Notes under the pieces: model-generated
The model's database searches: none
Seen by the model: only the letters and a program-made list of their open reading frames with translations
Told to the model about the DNA's origin: nothing
Shown here: positions 1-11,174 of the stretch, one piece after another
Layout: every line of letters starts with the position of its first letter
How positions within the stretch are numbered: position 1 is the first letter of the stretch
Assembly (NCBI RefSeq): GCF_000004195.4
Contig: NC_030683.2
Span: 51,845,358-51,909,357 of the forward strand
Reading direction: 5' to 3'
DNA: 64,000 bases
Origin: Xenopus tropicalis
Taxonomy: Eukaryota; Chordata; Amphibia; Anura; Pipidae
Program-made: the position numbers and the translations under genes

Positions 1-494
1 GAATTCTATTCTTATTATATGACATTTGTGGTAGCTGGGAAATCAGGAAGGTATCTTTATGAAAAACAAGTTTGTGAATTTTTGAGTTGTTTTAAATTAA
101 AAAAACTCACCAAATTCTTTATTTAAAAAATTTGTAATGAGTCAACTTTTAAAAAATGTGTTAGAAATTGAAAAAAAAGTTGCTAAAATATTGATAGGAC
201 AACTACCATTGGCTTATACATGAACTTGTCAGCTTTTAGGAGCAACATTTTTTTTTTTGAGATTTTTGTGCTTAGTAAATCTTGAATATTTGAGTTTTGG
301 AAACTCAAATTTGAACATTGATAAAGTAAGAGTTACATAGGGAAAGCAAAAGCAACATGGAACTATATAAAGCGATTTCTTACTGAGATATGTGAAAAGG
401 TTAAACAGATTTGACAGATAAGTGAAAAAATTTACCTTTTTCATTTTTAAATTTGAATTTATAGCTGAATCACAGAGATCTAATTGTTTTACAA
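1..494. other. AT-rich intronic sequence, no gene
   Basis: Homopolymer-rich A/T sequence. A short foldback-like stretch (tttgagttttggaaactcaaa near 290) resembles degraded MITE sequence. I see nothing else. Confidence 0.5.
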
Positions 495-502
495 GTGATG
501 TT

Positions 503-639
503 TAGTGATGAGCGAATCGTTTTGCCTCGCCGGAAAATTTGGGAAACGCGCTTGTCACGCGGCAAAAACAATTTGCTAATGGCTAAATACACACATTTAA
601 TGCGAATCCATGCCTGGCTAAAAAATTTGCACATCACTA
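503..639 (+). mobile_element. hAT-type MITE, TAGTGATGAG family, short copy
   Basis: Begins TAGTGATGAGCGAAT and ends ACATCACTA, inverted repeats of one another. The flanks are gtgatgtt (495-502) and gtgatgat (640-647), an 8-bp target duplication with one mismatch. The interior has the family signature of cgaa/ttcg words and the block aatccatgcctggc near the right end. It carries no coding capacity and is internally deleted compared with the 350-390 bp copies in this window. The TAGTG end (fitting hAT YARNG termini) and 8-bp duplication point to hAT mobilisation. Confidence 0.85.
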
Positions 640-1970
640 GTGATGATGCCTGTGTCTGTTTGCAATCCTTGTGTTATAGCGCTGCATTAATAACACATAG
701 GAATGCCGGAAAAATAAATATCCCTCACTGCACTCAAGCCAGTATATCTTCCCATCTTACCTGCTACAAGAATAAATCCAGCACCCCATGATTGATGTAC
801 TCTCCTCTAACAGTAATTTTTTGTTTAAATTAATCTACTGTGTCAGTTGTTTTTATAACTAACAACTTGTTTTTAGAGATAGCAGGTTTACAACCCTGGA
901 GTACATTGTGGATTTATACCCTGCAGTTATTGGACTACCAAGCACCCAATAATTTTGTAGACTAAAACCCATGAGCAAATCAGTGGAAGAGAGAAAGCTG
1001 TCAGTTCTGTATATTAGTTATTTTTCAATTTTTTTCACTTGAGTTTACATAGGATGAAACTCAGTGGCTTAAAAAAACTTAATCACAGCAGTATAACTAT
1101 GGGGGTCAGATTGGTACTTTACAGGCTGACATATAATTAATGGGCCCCATTTCATCTAGCTCATTTATGTCTGCTAAAGGAATAAGAATTTACTGGTAGT
1201 CAATCTAATGATGAAGTATCACAATGACAATAATTAACATGCCTGCCCCTATAATAAGAGATTAATCAAATTTCAAAAATGTAAAAAGACAGACAGCTCA
1301 TACTCGTACTACCCACAAAATCTTTGCAAGGAACAAGTTCTGGTATTCTCTGGTACAGACTTAAACAAAATATATTTTACACATGGATTGCCAAATACAG
1401 TAATACAGTATTGTAGATCAATGGCAACTATGTTTTTAATAGTTTGAAAGATCATTTCTAGTGGTAGTGAAACAAGATTTTACAAGTTAATTGTTTGGGG
1501 AACAGTACACATGGACTAATGTTACTGTAATGGACTGTCCTCTCTTTCTAGATATCTGTATATACTTTTCAGGGCTAATGGCTCCCCAAATGAAAAAAAA
1601 TAATTATCTAGTGTTTCAGATCAAATTTAAAGTTTCAAGCCACCTTAAAGATATATAAAAACATATAAAATGTGAACACCATAATATATTAAAGATTCAT
1701 CAATCTTTAATGCAAACATTATACTATTAAATAATCAATATATGAGTTAATAATAAATGATTGTTACTGTTACATTCCTGCTATGTGGTTTTCCTAGTCT
1801 TGGTGCTTGGAAATTTGGGCCGACTCCTTCAGCATCCAGTTGCCTCTCCTATGAAGTATACTTAAAACTAGTGCTGAGAGCTAGGAGCGTGGAACAAAGT
1901 TAATAGCTTCCTACACATTCTTTGCATTTTTAGAGCAAACCGTCTTCTCTGTTAATGCACAGCCTGTCAG
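640..1970. other. Intronic sequence without recognised features
   Basis: AT-rich, with no convincing ORF, RNA gene or clear repeat boundary. A somewhat more GC-balanced block at 1785-1965 precedes the LINE and may belong to another old repeat; I cannot classify it. Confidence 0.4.
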
Positions 1971-2854
1971 GAAAATGAGGTTCAATGTTGATAAGTGCAA
2001 AGTTATGCACTTTGGTAGAAATAATATAAACGCAAACTATCTACTGAATGGTAGTGTGTTGGGGGTTTCCTTAATGGAGAAGGATCTGGGGGTTTTTGTA
2101 GATCACAAGTTGTCTAATTCCAGGCAGTGTCATTCTGTGGCTACTACAGCAAATAAAGTGCTGTCTTGTATAAAAAAGGGCATTGACTCAAGGGATGAGA
2201 ACATAATTTTGCCCCTTTATAGGTCCCTGGTAAGGCCTCACCTTGAGTATGCAGTGCAGTTTTGGGCTCCAGTCCTTAAGAAGGATATTAATGAACTGGA
2301 GAAAGTGCAGAGACGTGCAACTAAACTGGTAAAGGGGATGGAAGATTTAAACTATGAGGTGAGACTGTCGAGGTTGGGGTTGTTTTCTCTGGAAAAGAGG
2401 CGCTTGCGAGAGGACATGATTACTCTGTACAAGTACATTAGAGGGGATTATAGGCAGTTGGGGGATGTTCTTTTTTCCCATAAAAACAATCAACGCACCA
2501 GAGGTCACCCCTTTAGATTAGAGGAAAGGAGCTTCCATTTGAAGCAGCGTAGGTGGTTTTTCACGGTGAGGGCAGTGAGGTTGTGGAATGCCCTTCCTAG
2601 TGATGTGGTAATGGCAGATTCTGTTAATGCCTTTAAGAGGGGCCTGGATGAGTTCTTGATCAATCAGAATATCCAAGGCTATTGTGATACTAATATCTAC
2701 AGTTAGTACTAGTGGTTGTATTTATAGTTTATGTATGTGAGTGTATAGATTGGTAGGTGTGGGTTAGGTGTGCTGGGTTTACTTGGATGGGTTGAACTTG
2801 ATGGACACTGGTCTTTTTTCAACCCTATGTAACTATGTAACTATGTAACTATGT
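1971..2854 (+). mobile_element. 5'-truncated CR1/L2-like LINE, 3' end of reverse transcriptase ORF plus tail (copy 1)
   Basis: The open frame 1975-2706 (243 aa) is the C-terminal part of a Jockey-superfamily (CR1/L2-type) non-LTR polymerase. It contains the motifs FNVDKCKVMHFG, EKDLGVFVD, SLVRPHLEYAVQFWAP, VQRRATKLVKGME and LEKRRLREDMITLYKY, then TVRAVRLWNALP and a stop. The endonuclease and the catalytic palm (YADD region) are missing, so this is a dead, 5'-truncated insertion. The 3' UTR reaches ggtcttttttcaacc and ends in a short array of (ctatgtaa). It is nearly identical to the copy at 44680-45596. That, and the absence of stops, suggests recent insertion. Confidence 0.9.
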
Positions 2855-2855
2855 A

Positions 2856-3039
2856 GGCCTGGACACAAAGGCCCGGGCCTAGGGCGGCACAAACATAGAG
2901 GTGGCATGCCGCCACAGGCAAATTTTCAAATTTTGCTCCCATACGGAGCAATGGGGACCTCTTTGCAAAACAATTCGCCAATGGTGAAATGCAGAAATTC
3001 ACTGCAAATCCACGACTGGCGAAAAAATTCTCTCACTAG
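2856..3039 (+). mobile_element. Truncated hAT-type MITE (right half) and adjoining GC-rich repeat
   Basis: From about 2960 the sequence matches the right half of the TAGTGATGAG family: aacaattcgccaatgg, cactgcaaatccacgactgg, then cgaaaaaattctctcacta. The left terminus is missing. The preceding GC-richer block (2860-2955, with gggcggcac and gccgccac) is another repeat fragment I cannot name. Confidence 0.6.
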
Positions 3040-3431
3040 TGAAAAATCAATTAATTGCATAATAATTACATAAAATAGCATTATTTAAACTAATAAAATG
3101 TATTAAAAACTGGCTACTACTTCTCACTATAGACTACTATTTATCACACATTTAAGATAAACAAAAAGCTAGTTTACTATATTTTTGATTTCTAGGCTGA
3201 CTAAATTTCCTGGAAGTAATTTATTGACCCAAACAGTGGAGAGTGAAAAAAATCTATCTTACGAATGAAAACATAATTGTTATTCAATAAGTATTATTGT
3301 ATTACATTAAGTGACCTGGAAGCAAACAAGCATTAGGGAATACATTTTGATTTATGCAAATGTTTTTATTTATAACTGGCATATTAGTTTCATTTGTAAA
3401 AACAATAGGGAAGGTATGTTTGTATGTAAAG

Positions 3432-3570
3432 TTTTATGTATATACTGTAATGCTACTTGTATACGCAGCACTGTAGAGCAGAATACTAATAGACCAAACA
3501 GGGGTCAATATAAGAAAGAATATAAATAGTACCAGAAGGAGATCTCTGTCACATAGAACTTACAATCATG
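3432..3570 (-). repeat. Interspersed repeat with gattgtaagctc / tacagcgctgc core, reverse copy
   Basis: Read on the minus strand, this follows the order of the repeats at 14152-14350, 22095-22291 and 59378-59530. A gattgtaagttc-like start leads to an open AT-rich middle and an end related to tacagcgctgcg with a growing-scale motif. The order and 3' motif resemble a short retroposon (SINE or LINE tail). It has no coding capacity. Confidence 0.6.
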
Positions 3571-3626
3571 TTGGCAACAGTGTGTTGGCTGGTCTAATGT
3601 AGAAATGAGATAATTCTGTTATCCTA

Positions 3627-3805
3627 CTGACCAGTTAGGTCAAAGACACACGGAACTACTAGTAGCGGCTACTTGTCACAGCTACAAAAAATAGGCAATG
3701 CTGACAATTTACTGCTAATTCTACTATTCTACATGTGTTTTATCAGAGGCAATTCTTAGTATTGTCTATGGCAGGGTATTTTTGGTGTTTTGTAGCTGTG
3801 ACAAG
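3627..3805 (+). repeat. Interspersed repeat, actactagtagc family (copy 1)
   Basis: Starts gacacacggaactactagtag and continues through gctacttgtcac, gcagggtatttttgg and tgtagctgtgacaagtag. The same order of words recurs at 58325-58490. Its two ends are partly complementary (gctacttgtcacagcta against tagctgtgacaagtag), so it folds back; probably a DNA-transposon MITE with its right end trimmed. Confidence 0.65.
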
Positions 3806-3825
3806 TAGATTTGCAAAATAGAATG

Positions 3826-5069
3826 ATCACACAGCAGTGCAAAATGTAAGCGTTTAGGGGAAAACATGCACAAAACAACCAACAAATTTTGGGAAAAAAT
3901 ATGCTCTGTTTCAACTTTATAAATGACCCCCACTTTTTTTAATATCTCCCCTCTTCAGTTGTTTTTGACATGCAAAACATGACAACTATTTTTATGTAGT
4001 TCAAATTAATTGGTAATTTTCCAAAGCAAAGCTAAAAATAGTTGTTGTTTTTTTTAATATCATCCCCCTTCTGTTGTTTTTGAAATGCAAAACTTTTCCT
4101 TAAGTTGATAAAGGCAGGTTTTACTAGGTGACAAGGAGTAAATATGCAGTGAAATAAACAAATTGGCAATTACTGATATGTGTTATCAAATAACACTTCT
4201 TACTAAGTGCATTCTATTAAAAATACACAATGAATATAATTACTTGAATTGGTTTAAATAAGTCTTGAATTAGAAAAGCCAACTATTTGTTCCAAATCAG
4301 GGACTTTTATCTAAATTGAGGTGTAAATGGATAAACTTGATCAAGTGGAAAAACCTGGCATTAAAAAGAATCTAAACTGTTGGTACCATTACTTTTTACA
4401 CAACACTCTTCATTCCTTCTCACTCCATAAATTCTGTCTGACTTTATTACATTGTCTTAAACACTTTAGGACAGGTCTAAAATGGAGTAAAACAATTATG
4501 TGATTTTAGTTATATACAAATGGCACCTATTTAAACATGCCAATAAACTCTTTATAATGGATTTTCTCGTCAACTGTGATGTATGACATTAAGGGATGTA
4601 AGAAAAGCCAGTAATGTTTGCAATGTGAAAATGTATGCCTCTGTGCAAGAAAATTTGCAAATGTGAAAACTGCGTAGTGACTACTTCTGACAACAGAAGA
4701 CAGTTTGTAAATGTTATAGTTTGCTACAGTGCACAGTGTATGTAATAAAACTTCTTCATGAAAAAGTTGTGTTTGCACCAAAATATTATGCCAACTTCAA
4801 GCATGCCTTTAAACAGTTTGCAATGCGCAATTACAATTTGCAATGCAATAACAGTCTAATAAAGAGTATTACATTGTGAAATGCAATTTTTTATTCTTAT
4901 TTGTGCGCATTTTTTTCCATTTTTTCTTTTATTACATTCCCCGTAATAAAGGTAAAAAGATTGTAACAGAACTTTTAAAACACATAATTTATGTTACACA
5001 AAACCCTTCGGCACACCACTTACATTGCATGCTTCATAGGGTGCTTGACTTCCTCAGCTACTCCCAAGC
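3826..5069. other. AT-rich intronic sequence with old repeat fragments
   Basis: 3827-3920 (cacagcagtgcaaaatgtaa onwards to ataaatgaccccc) shares words in inverse orientation with 13600-13640. The stretch is otherwise low-complexity A/T with no feature I can support. Confidence 0.4.
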
Positions 5070-5077
5070 CTTTTCAG

Positions 5078-5537
5078 TAGAGATGTAGCAAACTGTTCGC
5101 CGGCGAACTAATTCGCGCGAACATCAGGTGTTCGCAAGTCCGCGAACTTTCGGTGATGTTCGCCATTTTGGGTTCGCCGCGTTTTTTTTTGGCGTTTTTT
5201 TTTTTGGCATTATTTTTTGGCGTTTTTTTTTTTTCATTATTTTTTGGCGGTTTTTTTTGGCGTTATTTTTTGGTGGTTTTTTTTGCCGTTTTTTTTACAA
5301 AGCATTTTTCAGAGAAATTTTAGCTTGATCCCCCTCCTGCATGCCACTGTCCAGGTCGTGGCACCCTTTAAACAACTTTAAAATCAGTTTTCTGGCCAGA
5401 AATGGCTTTTCTAGGTTTTAAAGTTCGCCTTCCCATTGAAGTCATGGGGTTCGCAAAGTTCGCGAATATTCGCGAGTTTTGCCGAAAGTCCGCGAACGGG
5501 TCCGCGAACATTTTTGGCGATGTTCGCTACATCCCTA
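5078..5537 (+). mobile_element. hAT-type MITE, TAGAGATGTAGC family, with exact 8-bp target duplication
   Basis: The termini TAGAGATGTAGCaaac and gttcGCTACATCCCTA are inverted repeats. Exact 8-bp direct repeats cttttcag flank it (5070-5077 and 5538-5545), which is the hAT signature. Both ends are rich in gttcgc/gcgaac words. The middle (about 5178-5300) is a T-rich run of irregular repeats of the form ggcgttttttttt. No transposase is encoded, and the small frames here are low-complexity artefacts. Confidence 0.9.
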
Positions 5538-5544
5538 CTTTTCA

Positions 5545-5833
5545 GTATATCTTTGTGAAGGGAAGAAGCACCCCAATATGCTGGCAATGCCTTTAACACA
5601 TTTATTGCAGAAACAAGTGGCACAAGCTTTTGGGGGATAAACCCTTCTTCAGGTTCAATACACACAAGAACATTTTACTCATTAAATACCTTCATACAGA
5701 TTATGTGATATTACCATGTGACCCATTAACCCCATCTCGGCTGCATGAAAGCTTGTGCCACTTGTTTCTGCAATAAATGTGATAAAGGCATTGCCGGCAT
5801 ATTGGTGTGCTTCTTCGCTTCACAAAGATACAC
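5545..5833. repeat. Large inverted repeat, 86-bp arms
   Basis: The arm 5545-5630 and the arm 5748-5833 are reverse complements with only a few mismatches (for example ccccaatatgctgg against ccggcatattggtg). They are separated by 117 bp containing gaacctgaagaaggg-like sequence in inverse orientation. This fits a non-autonomous foldback element. The left arm begins at the target-site base of the preceding hAT MITE, so that MITE landed at or in this element. Confidence 0.8.
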
Positions 5834-5856
5834 AAAACTCTATACCATTTTTTGTA

Positions 5857-5928
5857 CCAAATATTTACATGCCTTTATAATTATGCTCCTCTATAGGAGC
5901 ATATTTATAAAGGCATGTAAATATTTGG
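5857..5928. repeat. 34-bp hairpin with 4-base loop
   Basis: Arms 5857-5890 and 5895-5928 pair with a single mismatch around the loop ctat; the stem begins ccaaatatttacatgcc. It lies just outside the larger inverted repeat and may be part of the same foldback complex. Confidence 0.8.
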
Positions 5929-6250
5929 CACAGCAGCTATCCTGTTTTCTGGAGACTTTCAAACTTTTCAAACTGCTTACAAATCGGATACTTTGCATTT
6001 ATTTTTAATGTAAGCTTACTGAATGTTTTGTACTTGTTTGTAAGTTTGTATTTTGGGATTATGTATACATATCTGTTTATTATGTTGATTAACCCTTGTG
6101 TAGCCTTCTATAAATAGAATAACATAAATGCTATCATTTTTAACAATGCCACTAGTCAGCACTTGAAAAAAGGAGAAAGAAAGGTTAAAACCATGTGTTC
6201 ATTATGAATCCTTTAGTAGGCTATAGTTAATGATACAACTGGTTAATGAT

Positions 6251-6492
6251 ACAACTCAGAAATGCTACTATAGTTTTTATAAAGAGTTCTGCTCTGAAGC
6301 CATGGGGTCAGCCATTCATAAAAGAAAAGGCACAGGCACATAGCAGATAATAGAGAAAACACTATTGTTTTCTTCAGAGGTTATTTGTTATCTGCTATGT
6401 AACCTGTGCCTTTTCTACTTTTTCCAGCTGGAATTGCTGCCCCCATGGATACACAGCAGCTTATTTATATAAACTATAGTAGTGTCACTGAA
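6251..6492. mobile_element. Foldback MITE with ctactatagttt ends
   Basis: The left end aatgctactatagttttta and the right end aactatagtagtgtcac are inverted repeats. Inside them ccatggggtcagc pairs with gctgcccccatgg, and aaggcacaggcacatagcag pairs with ctgctatgtaacctgtgcc. The whole element is one long imperfect hairpin of about 240 bp without coding capacity. Flanking duplications are not clear, so the superfamily is open. Confidence 0.75.
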
Positions 6493-6570
6493 GCAAACAC
6501 ACAACTTTTACCAGTGCAGGGCAATAGTACATTATGTTTCATTTCCTTTTAAAAAAAATCATAACAGAAA

Positions 6571-6625
6571 GACCCCTTATCTGGACAAAGCCATTCTGGA
6601 TAACAGGTCCAATACTTGTATTACA
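6571..6625 (-). mobile_element. Fragment of the CAGGTATGG-terminal MITE
   Basis: The words ccccttatctgg and cattctggataacaggtcc match the terminal region of the fuller copies at 10868-11174 and 31039-31334. Only one end is present. Confidence 0.65.
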
Positions 6626-6629
6626 CAGT

Positions 6630-9600
6630 TCTAGACTCATTTTGAAACTGCTACTTCTATTTTAAATGAGCCTTTTTTGAGTCACAGGGAGGCCAAAATG
6701 GATACTCCTGTTACTGCCTAAATTTTGTAAACTATGGTAAAAATACAGAAGTAAATATGGCATTAACTATAATAGGTTGTATTACAATGCTATGTGCCAT
6801 GCTTTTACAGCATGCATATTGTTTTTCCCTGGCAACATCTCAGTTGTGTGGCACACAGACTCATGCACACACACACACATTTTACCACATTCCCAACAGC
6901 TATAGAAAGTTAAGCCAGAGTACTCAGTTATATCCAAAAATTGCTATTGGATAGTGAAAATACAGATAATGCAAGGTTTCATCTGCAAGGTGTCCTATTT
7001 CTATGTATAATATTAAACCAAACTTCAAATTAGACTTACCCCCTGCATGGTTTCACTAAAGTATAAATTGGACGAGATTAAAAATATAAAGACATTCTTT
7101 ATTATACCACTACCAATATTAAATAACATTTTTACAAATATAATCAGTGCAATTTTTAGTGTATTCTCCTCACTTCAGATACCTCGTGTCCCAGGTCAGA
7201 AACAGTTCAATAGAATACTCCAACTGCTGCGATGAGGTCTTATGAAAAAAAAAAAGAAAAGAGAAAAAAAAAATATAGTAATACTGTTATTACTTTGCAA
7301 TGTGTACTCCCATGTGCTTTTTAACACCAGCGATAACTTTTACTTGTATCACGCTTTTGTGCCCAGTTGTGATATCCCTTTCCGATTGCCAATCTACTTA
7401 CAGACCCTCTTGGGTTTATATGGCATCCAATTGGTTCACTTGTAGCTCACAAATCTCTGCTTTTTTACCTCTTAGTTTCAGGCAGTATTAGAAACCACTT
7501 CATATTGGTACATTTCTAAATTAATTTCACAACTTATCCATTTCCCTTCCCCTTCTGTGCACTTACTGTGGGATAAATGCATAGACCATATGTGTAAAAA
7601 CTTAATTACTTTAATACAAATAAAACTTCCCAATACACTCACAAATAGTGAGTATAGGATGCATGTGTCAAGAGTCACTGGTATAGATTAGGTGGCTGCT
7701 CCTTTCTCTTTCCCTGACCTGCAGTATCGCTCCTGGGTTCAGCAGTCCTGCCCTGTAACAGTGCTCCTCTTCGCATCCTCTCTCACCGCTGATGCGTTTT
7801 GCCACTTCCGGCTATGGAAGTGGGGAAACCCATAAAAACAAAGCAGCACTAGAAAAGAGGACGGGCCTCCCCCATTAGGTTGATGAAAGCTTACATAATT
7901 GTATAGGTAGGGAGGCTTTTTGAGTAGAGAATATAAATACTGAAAATCTTGCACACCAAAAAAAAATCTGGCATGTGCAATGCTGCATAATTTTTTGAGC
8001 CACGTGCACTTTGTAAACACACCCCTAAATGCCACACATATTTTACCAAGATCTGGCAGTATAATTACTACAAAGTATGAATACATGGCCATCTTGGATT
8101 TTATTCCAAGAAGGACAACATGGGACATTGTAACAGCAATAAAAGACCAAAGGTTTGCAACTGGGTAAAGTCAATTTCTCTTCATCCTTAAATATATGTA
8201 ATATATAAGACTTGCAGAATACTGCTAAACTTCAAACCAACAGAGTACCTTTGCTCTGGAGTCAGTTAATTTCAGTCTGTTGTGAAGGACTCAGTAGGGT
8301 TCCACATTCCTAGTATTATGTTACAATTTGATTAGGAAAAACTAATTGAATGGCAAATGACTTTGTTTATGTTATTTGCAATCTGCAAGCAGATGTTCAC
8401 ATTTCCATGACAGAGGTAAATAAATGAAAAAAAATTCCATTTGTTTCACACTTACATAGAATAAGAAAGGTTAAGATAATTGTGAGCACTAGTAATTTTG
8501 CAAATATAGCACACCTGCTTCTACTGAGAAACATTTAAATTTTATTTATAGTTAATGCATTTTTATTGTGTAAAGATTTCCAATTATAAAAAAAGTCAGG
8601 TTTAATTTTCACATACTGTTTAAGGAATGTTTGGAGGAATCAAATCCCTGTGATAAGCTTACTATTAAATAAAATAAAAATAAATAATTTGTGCAGAAAA
8701 ATTCCATCTCATTTATTGAAAAATAAATACATCAAGATAGATATGTACCATATTGTTAACAGTTACGGTTTTAAAAAAAAACATATTTAATATAAAAGTT
8801 TGTCTTTTTAACATCTAAACCATTTGGCACATACTTACAAAACGGTATATTTTTGTATATCAGAAGAAATCAAATAGACTGTCCTGTTCTCCTGACTATT
8901 ACAGAATAAACTACTTTGACCTACTTTTTCTAAAAAAAAAAAATTACAGAGTTTTAGGATCAAAGCAAAACACAGCAGAAGTGGGAAGATGCTTTGATAC
9001 ATCAGTCGAATCATTACATTTTTATTAATTCTGGAAAAAGTACTGAACTATTTCACAGCTGAAAACATTTTTAGAATGTTGTGAACAGTTTCTGAACTTT
9101 TTTCCAGAATCAAAAAAAGTGTTAATGATCTGGCTTATTTATTAAAACATTTTTTGCCCTCTTCCCTCTTTGTTTCTTTTTATTTAAAAGTGTTCTTCAC
9201 TTTGAGCTTTTAAAAACTCACAATCTGCTCCAAGCTGAAAAGTCATAAAAAATGTTCACACTGGGGGAAATCCCTCACAGCACAGGGGAAAGTCCAGTAA
9301 CTTTAACTTTAATTAACTTTTTATTTGATATTGTTTTACCTAAAAAGAAAAACTAGGAATAGCAATCATTATAAATGGAAACTTCTTTACAACGTATAAT
9401 ATGTTATTTGTTATTATAAAAGATGTGAATATATAGGAATTTGTTTCCTGTCTTCTAATAAATGTGTCCCCTATGAATTAGCACAAGTTATCAAATGGAC
9501 CTATGTATGGGTTCTATAGGTCTTTTTTACAAAGCAGAAGATAATCTGGAAAAAGGCCCAGGCTTGCCGCTACAATCTCTGTTTATATGGAATACCCTTA

Positions 9601-9790
9601 AGGCTGAAATGTATCCACTGAGTTTGGAAGCACAGTTCTATAAACATTTACTTCTTGGGAATTTTATTCCTCAGGTTTGGTGGTAACTGAATGCTAAGAT
9701 GAAATATTTAAGTCAACCAGCAAATAGTGGATGCTTGATAAATTTGTTTTAAATTTGCTTGATACATTTGCTTCATAGTCTTGTTGTTGA
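6630..9790. other. Intronic sequence without recognised gene
   Basis: About 3 kb of AT-rich DNA. There is a short CA run at 6867-6881 and scattered A/T homopolymers. No ORF here has a recognisable domain, and I saw no splice-flanked coding block. Confidence 0.45.
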
Positions 9791-9799
9791 GTTAGCAGT

Positions 9800-10068
9800 T
9801 TGCAATCCAGAAATCCATTATCTAGAAAGCTCCAAATTATAGAAATGTCATCTGCCATAGGGTCCATTTCAAGTAAATAATTCTAATTTTTAAAAATAAT
9901 TTTCTTTTCCTCTAATATAGTACCTTGTACTTGATGGTAGCTAAGCTGCATGAATCCATTCTTGTGACAAAACAATACAATTGGGTTTGTTTAATTGATT
10001 TTTAGCAGACTTACGTCATGGTGATCCAATTATCGAATATAGAAATATTTCCGATGGAAAACAAGTTG
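9800..10068 (-). mobile_element. Decayed CAGGTATGG-terminal MITE
   Basis: Shares the diagnostic interior order of the family: tccagaaa, catctgccatagg, ttcaagtaaataattc, ctaatatagtaccttgtact, gggtttgttt and ttagcagacttacg. Both ends are worn away. Older than the copies at 10868 and 31039. Confidence 0.7.
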
Positions 10069-10140
10069 GAATGAGGAAGCTCACCAATTAATTGCTTATG
10101 TCAAAAATAAGATATTAAACTTGCTTCTGTAAACCATTTG

Positions 10141-10420
10141 TTAAAGGAAAAGGAAAGGTAAAAATCACCAGGGGGGTGCCAAATATTAGGCTGCGCATGC
10201 CAAAGTGCACAAAGACAGAAGAAGGAAGAGGAGACACTCGCTCGCAGGTACCCTGGGCTGGTGCTGCTGTGAGAATACAAACTGCACCAGCCCAGGGTAC
10301 CTGCGAGCGAGTGTCTCCTCTTCCTTTTTCTGTAAAGGGTAAAGGGTAAGCAATTAAAGTCACTGGGGGTGCCCAACATTGTGGCAACCCCGAGTGACTT
10401 AGCCTTTCCTTCACTTTTAA
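10141..10420. mobile_element. TTAA-flanked MITE containing a perfect 41-bp hairpin
   Basis: TTAA lies at both edges (10141-10144 and 10417-10420), with related ends: TTAAAGGAAAAGGAAAGG on the left and the complement of cctttccttcacttttaa on the right. The same terminal words and TTAA occur in the elements at 12679 and 17254, so these are one superfamily (Kolobok or piggyBac type by target site). The interior holds perfectly complementary arms 10224-10264 and 10284-10324 around a 19-base loop. Confidence 0.8.
10224..10324. repeat. Perfect 41-bp inverted repeat (hairpin)
   Basis: The left arm starts ggaagaggagacactcgctc and the right arm is its exact reverse complement. Pairing extends about nine more bases with one mismatch. 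The arms are far more GC-rich than their surroundings. A perfect stem this long implies recent origin or strong conversion. Confidence 0.95.
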
Positions 10421-10867
10421 GCAGCCACACTTTGGAAGCAATTGCTTTTCAATTTGTTTTAAAAATAAGCATATATAGTGCTTTGTTGTATGTGGCAAGC
10501 AGTGTTTTTTTTCTATATTTCAGTCCTTGACCAAGTACTATATGTATAGCCATTGGCACCTAAAAGCATTAAATGGTGTCACAGGATAACTCTTAATTTC
10601 CAATAGTATGGCAAATATAGTATAGTGTGTTAGATGGGGGAGGGGAAGGCATGAGTTATGTAGGTACTGCAGTTATGTAGGTATTTGTTATGTCTGTGCT
10701 GTCTGATTTAACATACTGGTCTGTCTGATTAAAAGGTATAGCTTGATGATCTGTCAAAAGTAATTGTCTGCAAGTATAAATTACAGATGGAGCACTGCTT
10801 AATTAAAATGATTTATCAGTATATATATTATATCTAAAGTTTAATTTCTCAGATAGATTTCTAGTGG

Positions 10868-11174
10868 TACAGGTACCCAATATCCAGAAAGCTCAAAAAT
10901 ACGGAAAGGCCATCTGCCATAGGCTTCATTTTAATCAAATCAGATTTTTAAAAAAGATCTCCAATTTCCCTGTAATAATAAAACAGTACCTTGTACTTGA
11001 TCCCAACTAAGATATAATTAATCCTTATTGGAGGCAAAACAAACCTATTGGGTTTACTTAACATTTCAATTTTTTTTAGTAGACTTAAGTTATGGAGATC
11101 CAAATTATGGAAAGATCCGTTATCCAGTAACCCCCAGGTCCCGTGCATTCTGGATAACAGGTCCCATACCTGTA
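10868..11174 (-). mobile_element. CAGGTATGG-terminal MITE (near full length)
   Basis: Begins TACAGGTAcccaatatccag and ends gataacaggtcccatacctgta. The inverted termini sit within TA, consistent with a TA target duplication of mariner type, though TA could instead belong to the terminus. The interior has the family blocks gccatctgccatagg, aaaacagtaccttgtactt and attggaggcaaaac. Other copies lie at 9800, 30584, 31039 and 58826. Confidence 0.85.

Noticed and set aside
503..639. TA dinucleotide as the target duplication (Tc1/mariner MITE)
   Set aside because: Exact 8-mers outside the TA in four sister copies show TA is part of the element and the class is hAT-like.
7739..8128. 129-aa open frame on the minus strand
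   Set aside because: No recognisable domain, no splice context, and it lies in AT-rich intronic DNA; chance frame.
10224..10324. Hairpin as a microRNA gene
   Set aside because: A perfect 41-bp stem in a TTAA-flanked repeat looks like transposon structure; microRNA precursors usually have bulges. Small-RNA data would be needed.
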